From positions 1-45,793 of the forward strand of contig BDEJ01000036.1 of NCBI GenBank assembly GCA_001653155.1: a stretch of 45,793 nt of DNA, written 5' to 3'. Source of the stretch: Porphyromonadaceae bacterium H1 (GTDB lineage: Bacteria; Bacteroidota; Bacteroidia; Bacteroidales; Paludibacteraceae). The notes under the pieces are model-generated. The model was not told the origin of the DNA. It saw only the letters and a program-made list of their open reading frames with translations, and searched no databases. Position numbers and translations under genes: made by a program. This document shows positions 1 to 9,012 of the stretch, piece by piece; the stretch's first letter is position 1; every line of letters begins with the position of its first letter.

Positions 1-753
1 GTGAGCTTGACGCTGTCCCTTTATGATTGGGCACACTACACCACAACAAAGGGCGCCATCAAGATGCATACATTGCTCGATTATGACACTCTTCTACCTG
101 AATTCGTGACCATTAGCACAGGAAAATGTACGGACGACAAAGCCTCTTTTGACATCCCAATAGCCCCTCATTCAGTAGTAGCGGATAGGGGCTACTGTAA
201 TTTCAAACTGTTGAATGATTGGGACAGCAAGCATGTACTTTTCGTAGTCCGCCATAGGGACAACCTCCTTTACGAAGCTGTCCAAGAACTCGACTTACCA
301 AAACACGCAGCTCAAAACATACTGATAGATGAGATTATTGAACTCAAGGGAGCCAAGACGAGTTTGAAATACCCGAAAAGACTTCGACGCATTGCAATAT
401 GGAATGAGGAGCATCAGTTTACGCTTCAATTGCTCACTAACAATATGCAATTAGCTGCGTCAACCATAACAGCGCTCTACAAGGAGAGGTGGTAAATCGA
501 AATTTTCTTCCGTAATCTCAAACAATTGCTACGTATAAAGAGCTTTATCGGGACCTCTCGCAATGCTGTGGAGACGCAGATATGGACCGCTTTAACAACG
601 ATGTTGCTACTCTGTTGGCTAAAGCATACTGCCCGTTACAAGTGGGGACTGGCAAACCTTGTCGTGTCGTTGAGGCTGAACACTTTTACCAAAATGGATC
701 TTGAAAAGTGGCTTAACGAACCCTTCACACCGCCTCCAGATGATAATATTTAG
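1..753 (+). pseudogene. IS4-family DDE transposase, 5'-truncated by the window and broken by a stop codon
   Basis: The reading frame is open from base 1 and stops at TAA 493-495, then continues in the same frame to 753. The stop falls inside the IS4 signature: YKERW, stop, IEIFFRNLKQ, where family members usually have a glutamine codon (CAA), so one C-to-T change explains it. The second catalytic Asp is visible in ADRGY (about residue 62), and the catalytic Glu lies just after the stop. The first Asp would lie upstream of the window. Without readthrough the protein lacks its catalytic Glu and should be inactive. A sequencing error is the main alternative. Confidence 0.85.
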
Positions 754-827
754 GAATAAGGGGGGATTAAAACTCTTATTTTTTCGTTGGGCTTTATACC
801 TCAACGGGCTATCCCTCGCTCATAATT

Positions 828-844
828 TATTTAGGACAACATTG
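828..844. repeat. Right terminal inverted repeat of the IS
   Basis: TATTTAGGACAACATTG is the exact reverse complement of 45697-45713 at the other end of the window. This defines the IS end at about base 844. Confidence 0.8.
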
Positions 845-1003
845 ACGGCCGAGTTTTTATTTGGGGCAAAGTTCGGAAATCTTTTTGAGAGAAATACCGT
901 TTTATTTTTGTAAATCAATTTTTTTTATTTGGCATGATTTTTGGATTTTTATTTGATGAAAACCCGACTTTTGTATTAATAATTTTTGTAAAATAAAGCC
1001 GCC

Positions 1004-1885
1004 ATGAAAAATTTGTTAATTTCTGTTTTTGTGCTGATCCCTTTGCTGTATTCTTGTGAAAAGCCTCCGATTGACGATATAAACAAGGATAAACAGCAGA
1101 AAGAGCCGGACAAGGATGATTTTAGTTTCTCTTTAGAAGTGAAATTCCCGAATAAGATTGCTGCTGTTCGAACTGGCGATATTGTTTGGTTGGATATAAA
1201 GATCAAAGACGATGATCCGGAGGAAAATATTGTGTATCACTTTATGCCGATAGGCAACGATGCCAGCAAGCATCAGCGTTTTAAAACGGATTTTATTCTG
1301 CAGAAAGACTCTCGGAAACGTGTGGATAAATTTCCTGACATGCCGCAAGCGGATCAGGGCATTAACAAAGCGATAATTACAAGAGATATACTGAAAGAAA
1401 CTTGTTTTGGTGTTTCACCTAAAGTGCCGGGAACTTTTCGTCTGAATTTTGGGATGGTGAAGCACGATACATTGCGGAAAGAAGACATCAGCCCTATCAT
1501 TACAGCGGAGCTGATTTTTAATGCCGTGTCCTTCTCTTTTGAATCTCCTTGCTGGATGTCTAAGTGGAACCTCTTTGATCGTTGGAAGCGCTGGAAACGT
1601 CAATTCAAAGTGAAGATTGATGATGGAGACCGAGAGCATGATAATTATCTGCAAAGAGCCAATATCGTTAAGGATATTGAATACTTAGCTAAATACGATA
1701 ACCAGCAAAAACAAGGCAGTTTTCAAGAAGGTGTGTGGTTCGAATATCGTGAAACCATCGAGTGGGAGGGAACATACCCGAGTGCAGACAAGTTCCCTGC
1801 TACGGTAGATATTACTATTATACAGCATCTTAGTAATGATACGAGAAATATTATTGAGTATAAAAATGTGCCAGTTAAACTCTAA
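1004..1885 (+). CDS. Predicted lipoprotein of unknown function, upstream partner of a CDC-like protein
   Basis: This 293-residue protein has an N-terminal hydrophobic segment and a lipobox, LLYSC with Cys18, so it should be lipid-anchored in the envelope. The mature part starts with a charged linker (residues 19-40), followed by what look like alternating beta-strand segments. It has a Trp-rich stretch around residues 184-198 (WMSKWNLFDRWKRWKRQF). I recognise no family. It ends 13 bases before the start of the CDC-like gene on the same strand, so the two are probably co-transcribed. A partner, chaperone or immunity role is only a guess from context. The 159 bases between the IS end (844) and its start are AT-rich. 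They contain one TATTTTTG box at 903-910 without a well-placed -33 element. Confidence 0.75.
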   Translation: MKNLLISVFVLIPLLYSCEKPPIDDINKDKQQKEPDKDDFSFSLEVKFPNKIAAVRTGDIVWLDIKIKDDDPEENIVYHFMPIGNDASKHQRFKTDFILQKDSRKRVDKFPDMPQADQGINKAIITRDILKETCFGVSPKVPGTFRLNFGMVKHDTLRKEDISPIITAELIFNAVSFSFESPCWMSKWNLFDRWKRWKRQFKVKIDDGDREHDNYLQRANIVKDIEYLAKYDNQQKQGSFQEGVWFEYRETIEWEGTYPSADKFPATVDITIIQHLSNDTRNIIEYKNVPVKL

Positions 1886-1898
1886 AAAAGAAAATCTT

Positions 1899-3059
1899 AT
1901 GAAAAGTTCTCAAAAACGACAGGGCAACTTGTTGCTGCTGCTAATGACCGCCGTATTGTATTCGTGTAGCCCTTCCTCGCCGGGGGCAGATGCACTGACC
2001 ATCGAAACGCTTAAGCCGGTAGATTTTGCAAAAATCGAGGCAAAAGAAATTTCCGCACAGAAAACGGGAAATGTATTCCCAGATCCGAGAGATGGGGGAA
2101 AGAATAAGAACGAGTACCTCGTTACTGTAGAGAAACAATATCTGATAAATCCGATGTCGGTAGTAAAAGAAACCGATGGAGATGTAATATATCCGGGTAG
2201 TATCATCCGAGGAGACTCCTTTAGACAAGGACAGTATGATCCTCTGGTGCTGAATAATGAATTTAATCCTGTAACTCTTTCTATGAGCCTAAAAGGGAAT
2301 ATTGATGTGTCTGCCCAAACAAAACCAATTTTAAGTCAAGTAAGAGAAACAATAAATACTTTGTTGGCTAAACAGAAAGCAAATATAGACTATACTTATG
2401 TGCCGGCTATTTGGAGTTTTGAGAGTCATGAAATAACTACCAAAGAGAGTATGAAGCAGGCATTAAAGATACATGCTTCGGTGGCTCTTACAAGCGGTAT
2501 TGCCAAGGCAGACTTTGATTATGAACAGAGCAAAAATAAGCAATCTGAAGAAAAATATGTAATGGTGGCTTTCCGTCAGCTAATGTATAATGCTGCTGTT
2601 GACCCTAAACATTATACTAACTGGATAAATGGCAACATTAATGTAAAAGATATGGGTGAGTATGAGCCTCTGTATATAAGCAGTGTAGAGTATGGACGTA
2701 CGGGATATATGTTGGTGCAGACTAAGCAGTCGGCCTTCGAGACATCGCAAATGATACAAGCTTCGATATCTGTGGCTACGGGCTATGTAAAGGGAGGTGC
2801 GGACATGGAATACGCTCGAAAACTACAAAAGTTATTTAGCGAAAATAAGGTAAAGGTGAAAGTTTATGGAGGCCCGATAGAACTAGGAAATAAAGTTACA
2901 AACTATCACGGTTTTATGGATTTTGTTCAGATGCCCACTGCCCAAACCTTGACAAAAACGAGTGTCCCCGTATCGTATAAAGTACGCCGCCTGAAAGACA
3001 ACAGCCTGGTGGACGTGTTGGATACCTACACCGAAAGTTATTACGACTTGCGCGATTAG
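1899..3059 (+). CDS. Short CDC-like (thiol-activated cytolysin family) lipoprotein lacking domain 4
   Basis: Predicted 386-residue pore-forming family protein. The start at 1899 gives a proper lipoprotein signal (LYSC, Cys23); an in-frame upstream ATG at 1836 would overlap the previous gene. Family motifs appear in order: IYPGSI (97-102, compare LYPGAL in cytolysins); VRETINTLLAK (148-158); EKYVMVAFRQLMYNAAVDP (218-236, compare the VNFKQIYYTVSVD region); PLYISSVEYGR (257-267, compare PVYISSVAYGR); a Gly-Gly at 324-325 in VYGGP; and PVSYKVRRLKDNSLV (357-371). The chain stops where classical cholesterol-dependent cytolysins enter domain 4, so the undecapeptide and cholesterol-recognition loops are absent. 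Bacteroidota are known to carry such CDC-like proteins as short and long partners. No long partner lies in this window. The lipid anchor and the neighbour at 1004-1885 are unexplained. Confidence 0.88.
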   Translation: MKSSQKRQGNLLLLLMTAVLYSCSPSSPGADALTIETLKPVDFAKIEAKEISAQKTGNVFPDPRDGGKNKNEYLVTVEKQYLINPMSVVKETDGDVIYPGSIIRGDSFRQGQYDPLVLNNEFNPVTLSMSLKGNIDVSAQTKPILSQVRETINTLLAKQKANIDYTYVPAIWSFESHEITTKESMKQALKIHASVALTSGIAKADFDYEQSKNKQSEEKYVMVAFRQLMYNAAVDPKHYTNWINGNINVKDMGEYEPLYISSVEYGRTGYMLVQTKQSAFETSQMIQASISVATGYVKGGADMEYARKLQKLFSENKVKVKVYGGPIELGNKVTNYHGFMDFVQMPTAQTLTKTSVPVSYKVRRLKDNSLVDVLDTYTESYYDLRD

Positions 3060-3095
3060 TAAGTAAGTTGGAAATAGAGGAATCTTCCTTAACGA

Positions 3096-3131
3096 GAGCT
3101 GTGCCGGTACATAAGGTGCAGCTCTTTTTTT
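3096..3131 (+). terminator. Rho-independent terminator after the CDC-like gene
   Basis: A 10-bp stem (GAGCTGTGCC with GGTGCAGCTC, two G-U pairs) is followed by seven T. It closes the two-gene lipoprotein cassette. The rest of the 3060-3395 gap shows only the mutA promoter box near its end. Confidence 0.85.
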
Positions 3132-3361
3132 CTCTTACGGCCTTGTAAGCGGAAGCCTTGTCGCTGCAGTGAAAATTTTGTTACGTGTCTCCAGGCTTTT
3201 TACTTGCAAGTCGAAGTTGAGAATTTATGTCAGCACCCCAATGCCTGCTTTCTCGTTTGGGATTTTTTGTCCGTTGGGGTGAATTCACGACCCGAACCTC
3301 GTTTTGAGGGTATAAACTTCACTTTTTGGCATTAAACGGCGGATTAATAAACATAAATACG

Positions 3362-3369
3362 TACATTTG
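3362..3369 (+). promoter_or_regulatory. Putative -7 box of the mutA operon promoter
   Basis: TACATTTG matches the Bacteroidota -7 consensus TAnnTTTG and lies 26 bases before the mutA start codon. No TTTG sits at the normal -33 distance; the nearest upstream one, at 3325-3328, is 33 bases away. Confidence 0.5.
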
Positions 3370-3395
3370 CACTCGCTAAAAAACAATTAACTATT

Positions 3396-5243
3396 ATGTC
3401 AGAAAGTAAATTAGATTTATTATCCGATTTTCCACCCGTGACAACCGAAAAATGGATGGAAAAGGTAACGGCCGACTTGAAAGGAGCTGATTTCAACAAG
3501 AGGCTTGTGTGGAGGACCAACGAGGGTTTCTCGGTAAAGCCTTTCTACCGCTCCGAAGATGTCGAAGCTTTGAAGACCGGTCGTCTCTCGCCCGGTGAAT
3601 TTCCCTATGTGCAAGGCACGGACAAGTCGAACGAATGGTTTGTGCGTCAAAACCTGATTGTGAAGGATGCTGCCGAAAGTAACCGTAAGGCTCTCGATCT
3701 GCTGAATAAAGGGGTGATTTCCCTTGCGTTCCGCCTGAACAAGAAAGATTTGAGTGCAGACTACATCGCGACTCTGCTTGAAGGAATTCAGGCCGATTGC
3801 GTGGAGTTGAACTTCCGTATCTGTGTACGCCGCGCTGCCGATCTGGCCGCCTTACTGATCGATTACTACCGGTCGAAAAATTACAATTTAGCCGCACTGC
3901 GAGGCTCTATCAACCTCGACCCGGTCAACCGGATGCTGCTCGAAGGGAAGAAGTTGAGCCGCGATTTTGTGGCCGAACGTTTGACGGAAACTCTCCGAGC
4001 TCTGGAGGCTTTGCCGGGCTATCATGCTGTAACCGTAAATGCTGTGACCTTGAGTAATGCCGGAGCTTACTGCGCTCAGGAGTTGGGTTATAGCCTGGCT
4101 TGGGCAAACGAATATCTCTCCATGTTGGTCGATAGCGGTGTTGATGCTGCTACGGCTGCCCGGAATATACGTTTTACTTTTGGGGTAGGCAGCAATTATT
4201 TTATGGAAATAGCTAAATTTCGTGCTGCCCGTTGGCTTTGGGCCCTCATCGTGAACCAATATACCCGGGATAAAGAGGCCGCCAAGATGTATATCCATGC
4301 CGAAACCACTTGGTTTAATATGACCGTTTTTGATGCGAATGTCAATATGCTGCGTACGCAGACTGAGGCCATGAGTGCAGCTTTAGGCGGTGTGAATTCT
4401 CTTACGGTTATTCCCTACGATTCACCTTATAAACCCTCCGATGATTTCTCGGAACGTATTGCCCGCAATCAGCAACTGCTGCTTAAGGAGGAATGCCATT
4501 TCGACAAAGTGGTTGATCCCGCTGCCGGTTCCTATTACATCGAAACCCTGACCGACGAAATCGCCTCGAAAGCCTGGGAAATCTTCCTGTCGGTAGAAGA
4601 AAAAGGGTTTTTCGGCGAGATAGAGTCCGGTGCTGTACAACAAGCAGTTAAGGCTACTTCCGAGGCACGTTTCAAAGCGGTGTCGAGTCGTAAGGAAGTG
4701 CTTTTGGGTACCAATCAGTTCCCCAACTTCAACGAGCGGGCTTCTGAAAAAATCGAACGTAAAAACGAGCCTTCCTGCTCTTCGTGCAACGAAGGTACCG
4801 AGATGCTGCCTCCGCTTCGTGAATCTACCGAGTTCGAAGCTTTGCGCTTTTCCGTAGAGGAGTCGGCGAAACGCCCTAAAGCTTTTATGCTGACCATCGG
4901 AAACTTGGCAATGCGTTTGGCCCGTGCTCAATTCTCTTGCAACTTCTTCGCTTGTGCCGGCTATGAAGTCTTGGACAACCTCGGTTTCAAAACCGTAGAG
5001 GAAGGGGTAGAGGCTGCACGAAAGGCCGGAGCAGACATTATTGTGCTGTGTTCGAGCGACGACGAATATGCCGAATTGGCGCCTCAGGCCTACGAAGAAA
5101 CCCGTGGTCGTGAACTTCTGGTCGTAGCCGGCGCTCCTGCTTGCATGGAGGATTTGAAAGCGCTCGGAGTCGAGTACTTTATCCACGTCAGAAGTAATGT
5201 GCTGGAAACGCTCAAGGCCTTCAATGCGAAATTGAATATTTAA
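3396..5243 (+). CDS. mutA: Methylmalonyl-CoA mutase small (beta) subunit
   Basis: This 615-residue subunit of the cytoplasmic heterodimer interconverts succinyl-CoA and (R)-methylmalonyl-CoA on the propionate pathway. It has the mutase TIM-barrel region (about residues 15-430), with stretches shared with MutB such as FGVGSNYFMEIAKFRAARWLW and VDPAAGSYYIETLT. The C-terminal flavodoxin-like region (about 490-610) lacks the cobalamin-ligand motif DxHxxG. That is normal for the small subunit, which does not bind B12. It is the first gene of a run that continues 9 bases downstream with the prenyltransferase. Its partner mutB lies 1.5 kb away rather than directly next to it. Confidence 0.96.
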   Translation: MSESKLDLLSDFPPVTTEKWMEKVTADLKGADFNKRLVWRTNEGFSVKPFYRSEDVEALKTGRLSPGEFPYVQGTDKSNEWFVRQNLIVKDAAESNRKALDLLNKGVISLAFRLNKKDLSADYIATLLEGIQADCVELNFRICVRRAADLAALLIDYYRSKNYNLAALRGSINLDPVNRMLLEGKKLSRDFVAERLTETLRALEALPGYHAVTVNAVTLSNAGAYCAQELGYSLAWANEYLSMLVDSGVDAATAARNIRFTFGVGSNYFMEIAKFRAARWLWALIVNQYTRDKEAAKMYIHAETTWFNMTVFDANVNMLRTQTEAMSAALGGVNSLTVIPYDSPYKPSDDFSERIARNQQLLLKEECHFDKVVDPAAGSYYIETLTDEIASKAWEIFLSVEEKGFFGEIESGAVQQAVKATSEARFKAVSSRKEVLLGTNQFPNFNERASEKIERKNEPSCSSCNEGTEMLPPLRESTEFEALRFSVEESAKRPKAFMLTIGNLAMRLARAQFSCNFFACAGYEVLDNLGFKTVEEGVEAARKAGADIIVLCSSDDEYAELAPQAYEETRGRELLVVAGAPACMEDLKALGVEYFIHVRSNVLETLKAFNAKLNI

Positions 5244-5252
5244 TAAAAACCA

Positions 5253-6146
5253 ATGAAAGCAAAGCCAAGTTTCAAAGACTGGATACTCGTAACCCGTCCG
5301 TGGTCTTTCTCGGTATCGGCCTTGCCGGCTCTTGTGGCCATGCTTTACGTTATTCACACGAACGACGATTATAACTGGCCTTTTGCTCTGTGTGCCATTA
5401 TCGGGACTGTTATTTTTCATGCAGGCGCCAACTTGTTGAGTGATTACAATGACTTCAGGCGTGGCGTAGACCGACCCGGCAAACAAGGCGGAACGGATGC
5501 TTTAACGAGCGGATGCTTCCGGGCGAAACAAATCCTGACTTACTCCTTGATTCTTTTGACTCTGGGAGTTCTGATGGGATTGTGGCTCGTTTGGCAAACA
5601 GGTGTTCAGTTGCTGTATATCGGACTCATTGGCACGACAGGAGCTCTGTTTTACTCATTTTTTAAGTACAGAGCTTTGGGCGACCTGATTATCTTCCTCG
5701 TGTATGGTCCTGTCATCATGTTGGGGACAGGATTTGTCATGCTGGGGCGTATGGAGTGGATTTTGCTACTCGTTTCGCTTCCGATGACCTTTATTACGGT
5801 CAACGTGTTGCATTCGAACAATACGCGCGATCAGCAGAGCGATCGCTCTGCCGAAATCGCCACCTTGGCGATGAAGATGGGAACCCGTTTCTCCGTCTGG
5901 CACTATTATGTGCTGACGGCTGCTGCCTATTTGTCCCTATTGCTGATGGTGGCCTTCGGACTTTTACCGGCACTGTGCTTGATAACCTTGCTGACACTGC
6001 CCATAGCCTATAAAAACTGTATGCTGATGAAGCAAGCGCTAAGAGATATATCCTCTATCGGTAATTTGGACTTGGCTACGGCTCAATTGCAAACTGCTTT
6101 CAGTCTTTTAATGTCGCTATCCTTAATTTTGTCCATCGTTCTATGA
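5253..6146 (+). CDS. menA: UbiA-family prenyltransferase, MenA-like (1,4-dihydroxy-2-naphthoate polyprenyltransferase)
   Basis: This 297-residue integral membrane protein has about eight hydrophobic segments. The first Asp-rich prenyl-diphosphate-binding motif is NLLSDYNDFRRGVD (Asn60, Asp64, Asp67, Asp73), and the second is NNTRDQQSD (Asn190, Arg192, Asp193, Asp197). The NNxRDxxxD form is typical of MenA, which attaches the polyprenyl tail to dihydroxynaphthoate in menaquinone synthesis. No other men genes are in the window, so the substrate is inferred from motifs; another UbiA-family acceptor is possible. It sits 9 bases after mutA and its last codons overlap the CPBP gene by 4 bases (ATGA), so translation is probably coupled. 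Confidence 0.85.
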   Translation: MKAKPSFKDWILVTRPWSFSVSALPALVAMLYVIHTNDDYNWPFALCAIIGTVIFHAGANLLSDYNDFRRGVDRPGKQGGTDALTSGCFRAKQILTYSLILLTLGVLMGLWLVWQTGVQLLYIGLIGTTGALFYSFFKYRALGDLIIFLVYGPVIMLGTGFVMLGRMEWILLLVSLPMTFITVNVLHSNNTRDQQSDRSAEIATLAMKMGTRFSVWHYYVLTAAAYLSLLLMVAFGLLPALCLITLLTLPIAYKNCMLMKQALRDISSIGNLDLATAQLQTAFSLLMSLSLILSIVL

Positions 6147-6757
6147 AGAGACTTTTGAACGCCATAGGCATAGCCGCTGTACTTTGGTTTGTGATGTTTT
6201 CGCCCTGGACGAAGCCTTATGTCAATTTCTGGTATGTGATGCTTATCTCAGCCGGTTTGTTGACGACTCTTGCCTTGTTTTGGGGAAACTTTCGAGAGGC
6301 AGTCTTCGCCTTTCGCATCAAGGATCTTATCATAGCCATTTTGTCGGCTGTACTTTTGTGGTTCGTCTTTTATGCCGGCGATGCGATTTCCCGGATGCTC
6401 TTTTCCTTTGCGCGTCCTGAGGTCGATTCCGTGTATGCCATGCGTGATGGACAGAACTCTCGTTTCCTGGCTTTGGCTTTGATGCTTTGGATTGGCCCTG
6501 CCGAAGAGGTCTTTTGGCGCGGTTACGTACAGCGCAGTCTCGAAGGCAGATTTGGGAAATGGATAGCCCTATTGATAGCCACCGCAATTTATGCCGCAGT
6601 ACATCTGTGGTCTTTTAATTTTATGCTGATTATGGCCGCTTTGATTTGCGGCGCCTTTTGGGGAGCGCTTTACCTCTATAACCGCAATTTAGTGACGGTT
6701 ATCCTCTCGCATGCCCTTTGGGATGTCGGTATTTTCATTTTATTTCCAATTATGTAA
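6143..6757 (+). CDS. CPBP-family intramembrane metalloprotease
   Basis: This 204-residue protein has five or six predicted membrane segments. The CPBP (CAAX protease / bacteriocin-processing, Abi) motifs are all present: EEVFWR (Glu121, Glu122, Arg126), a His in AAVHLWSF (His154), and SHALWD (His190, Asp194). These residues form the metal site of intramembrane Glu-type proteases. The substrate is unknown; bacterial relatives process or protect against peptides or act in membrane-protein turnover. The start ATG overlaps the end of the preceding prenyltransferase by 4 bases, and mutB follows 22 bases later, so it belongs to the mutA–mutB run. Confidence 0.88.
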   Translation: MKRLLNAIGIAAVLWFVMFSPWTKPYVNFWYVMLISAGLLTTLALFWGNFREAVFAFRIKDLIIAILSAVLLWFVFYAGDAISRMLFSFARPEVDSVYAMRDGQNSRFLALALMLWIGPAEEVFWRGYVQRSLEGRFGKWIALLIATAIYAAVHLWSFNFMLIMAALICGAFWGALYLYNRNLVTVILSHALWDVGIFILFPIM

Positions 6758-6779
6758 ACAAATAAACTTATTATAGGAT

Positions 6780-8903
6780 ATGAAACCTGATTTTAAATCA
6801 ATCGATATTCGGAGCTTCAATCCGGTATCCGCTGCAACTAATGTGAGCAACTGGAATACTCCGGAAGGTATTCGTGTAAAAGAATATTATACGGCCGACG
6901 ACTTGAAGGGAGTCGACCATCTGAACTATGCCGCAGGCTTACCGCCTTACCTTCGGGGGCCTTACAGCGTGATGTATGCCATGCAACCCTGGACCATCCG
7001 TCAATATGCAGGCTTCTCTACGGCTGAAGAGTCGAACGCTTTCTACCGCCGTAACCTTGCGGCAGGACAAAAAGGGCTTTCCGTAGCCTTCGACTTGGCT
7101 ACACACCGTGGCTACGATGCCGACCATCCTCGTGTGGTAGGTGACGTAGGGAAGGCCGGTGTGTCGATTTGCTCCATCGAGGATATGAAAGTCCTTTTCG
7201 ACGGAATCCCGCTGAATAAAATGTCCGTTTCGATGACTATGAACGGAGCCGTACTGCCGGTGCTGGCTTTTTACATCAATGCCGGTTTGGAGCAGGGTGC
7301 TAAGCTCGAAGAGATGGCTGGAACCATCCAAAACGATATCCTGAAAGAATTTATGGTGCGTAATACTTACATTTATCCCCCTAAATTCTCGATGAAAATT
7401 ATTGCCGATATCTTTGAGTACACATCCAAGAATATGCCTAAATTCAACTCCATTTCCATCTCGGGTTACCACATGCAGGAGGCCGGTGCTACGGCTGATA
7501 TAGAGCTGGCATACACCCTCGCCGATGGTTTGGAGTACTTGCGTGCAGGAGTGAATGCCGGTATGGATATTGATGCTTTTGCACCCCGTCTCTCTTTCTT
7601 CTGGGCAATTGGGATGAATCACTTTATGGAAATTGCTAAAATGCGTGCTGCTCGCCTCTTATGGGCCAAAATCGTGAAGCAATTCAACCCCAAGAATCCC
7701 AAGTCTTTGGCCCTGCGTACGCACTCGCAAACTTCCGGTTGGTCGTTGACCGAGCAAGACCCATTCAATAATGTCGGGCGTACTTGCATCGAAGCGATGG
7801 GAGCAGCGTTGGGGCACACCCAGTCGCTTCATACCAATGCTTTGGACGAAGCTATCGCTCTGCCTACGGACTTTTCGGCTCGTATTGCCCGCAATACACA
7901 GATATACATTCAGCAGGAAACGGATATTTGTCGGCAGGTAGATCCCTGGGCCGGTTCCTATTATGTAGAGGCTCTCACAAACGAACTGGCCAACAAAGCC
8001 TGGGCGCTCATAGAGGAAGTGGAAAAACTCGGAGGTATGGCTGCTGCCATCGAAACGGGTATTCCCAAGATGCGCATCGAAGAGGCTGCTGCCCGTACAC
8101 AAGCCCGTATCGACTCGGGTTCGCAGAAAATAATCGGGGTGAATGAGTACCGTTTGTCTAAAGAAGATCCGATCGATATTCTCGAAGTGGACAATACCGC
8201 TGTGCGTGCTCAACAAATCGAACGTCTCAAACAGCTGCGTGCCAATCGTAATGAGGCGGATGTGAAAAAAGCCCTTGAGGCCATCACCCACTGCGCTCGG
8301 ACGGGAGAAGGGAACCTTCTCGAACTGGCTGTAGAGGCTGCCCGTGTGCGCGCTTCTTTAGGAGAGATTTCAGATGCCTGCGAGGCTGTCGTAGGACGTT
8401 ATAAAGCAACTATTAGAACTATTTCAGGCGTGTATTCATCAGAAACGAACAACGATTCGACATTCAAAAAAGCTTGTGAGCTTACCGAGCAATTTGCCCG
8501 AAAAGAAGGCCGCCGGCCTCGTATTATGATTGCAAAAATGGGACAGGACGGACACGACCGTGGAGCTAAGGTTGTAGCTACCGGCTATGCCGACTGCGGT
8601 TTTGATGTTGATATGGGACCTCTCTTTCAGACTCCGGCCGAAGCGGCCAAACAGGCTGTGGAGAACGACGTTCACGTGCTGGGCGTCTCATCTCTGGCTG
8701 CCGGTCATAAGACTCTTGTTCCGCAAGTAATCGAAGAACTCAAGCGACTCGGACGTGAGGATGTTATTGTTATTGCCGGTGGCGTGATTCCCGCTCAGGA
8801 TTATGACTTCCTTTATAAGGCCGGAGTAGCCGCCGTCTTTGGTCCCGGAACTTCTGTAGCCAAAGCGGCTTGTGCGATTATGGAAATCCTGCTTGAAGAT
8901 TAA
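6780..8903 (+). CDS. mutB: Methylmalonyl-CoA mutase large (alpha) subunit, B12-binding
   Basis: This is the 707-residue catalytic subunit of the adenosylcobalamin-dependent mutase that isomerises methylmalonyl-CoA and succinyl-CoA. Its TIM barrel spans about residues 30-550, with motifs such as [15 protein letters not shown] and [12 protein letters not shown]. The C-terminal cobalamin domain (about 575-705) carries the Co-ligand motif in QDGHDRG (Asp590, His592, Gly595). Further cobalamin-domain motifs are GVSSLAAGH and IVIAGGVIP. Length and motifs are those of a complete, functional enzyme. It is the last gene of the mutA run and is followed by a strong terminator. It should form the heterodimer with the product of 3396-5243. 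Confidence 0.97.
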   Translation: MKPDFKSIDIRSFNPVSAATNVSNWNTPEGIRVKEYYTADDLKGVDHLNYAAGLPPYLRGPYSVMYAMQPWTIRQYAGFSTAEESNAFYRRNLAAGQKGLSVAFDLATHRGYDADHPRVVGDVGKAGVSICSIEDMKVLFDGIPLNKMSVSMTMNGAVLPVLAFYINAGLEQGAKLEEMAGTIQNDILKEFMVRNTYIYPPKFSMKIIADIFEYTSKNMPKFNSISISGYHMQEAGATADIELAYTLADGLEYLRAGVNAGMDIDAFAPRLSFFWAIGMNHFMEIAKMRAARLLWAKIVKQFNPKNPKSLALRTHSQTSGWSLTEQDPFNNVGRTCIEAMGAALGHTQSLHTNALDEAIALPTDFSARIARNTQIYIQQETDICRQVDPWAGSYYVEALTNELANKAWALIEEVEKLGGMAAAIETGIPKMRIEEAAARTQARIDSGSQKIIGVNEYRLSKEDPIDILEVDNTAVRAQQIERLKQLRANRNEADVKKALEAITHCARTGEGNLLELAVEAARVRASLGEISDACEAVVGRYKATIRTISGVYSSETNNDSTFKKACELTEQFARKEGRRPRIMIAKMGQDGHDRGAKVVATGYADCGFDVDMGPLFQTPAEAAKQAVENDVHVLGVSSLAAGHKTLVPQVIEELKRLGREDVIVIAGGVIPAQDYDFLYKAGVAAVFGPGTSVAKAACAIMEILLED

Positions 8904-8930
8904 ATCGAAGCAAGCATTTCCACCGATAAA

Positions 8931-8966
8931 AACAGAGCGCTACCCAATGGCAGCGCTCTGTTTTTT
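8931..8966. terminator. Bidirectional terminator between mutB and the convergent dehydrogenase
   Basis: An 11-bp perfect stem (AACAGAGCGCT with AGCGCTCTGTT) is followed by T on the plus strand and preceded by A on the same strand. It can therefore serve both converging genes. Confidence 0.88.
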
Positions 8967-9012
8967 GTCTCAAAATCAACAGTGTCTGTTTGATTCTTGG
9001 CCGTTTCCGTTT

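Larger units (their letters stand above)
1..844 (+). mobile_element. IS4-family insertion sequence, 3' part
   Basis: This is the right-hand part of an insertion sequence whose left part lies outside the window. It holds a transposase remnant (1-753), about 75 bases of non-coding DNA, and a right terminal repeat ending at 844. The same 17-base end appears inverted at 45697-45713, where another copy starts. Family assignment rests on the transposase signature. The target-site duplication cannot be checked because the left end is missing. Confidence 0.85.

Noticed and set aside
1-753. Two separate small genes, 1-495 and 526-753
   Set aside because: Both are in the same frame and together form one IS4 transposase interrupted by a single stop codon.
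1836-1898. Longer N-terminus for the CDC-like protein, starting at 1836
   Set aside because: It would overlap the upstream gene and bury the lipoprotein signal. ATG 1899 gives a clean signal peptide with Cys23.
4422-5486. 354-codon open frame antisense to mutA and menA
   Set aside because: It spans the junction of two conserved genes on the other strand and has no family features.
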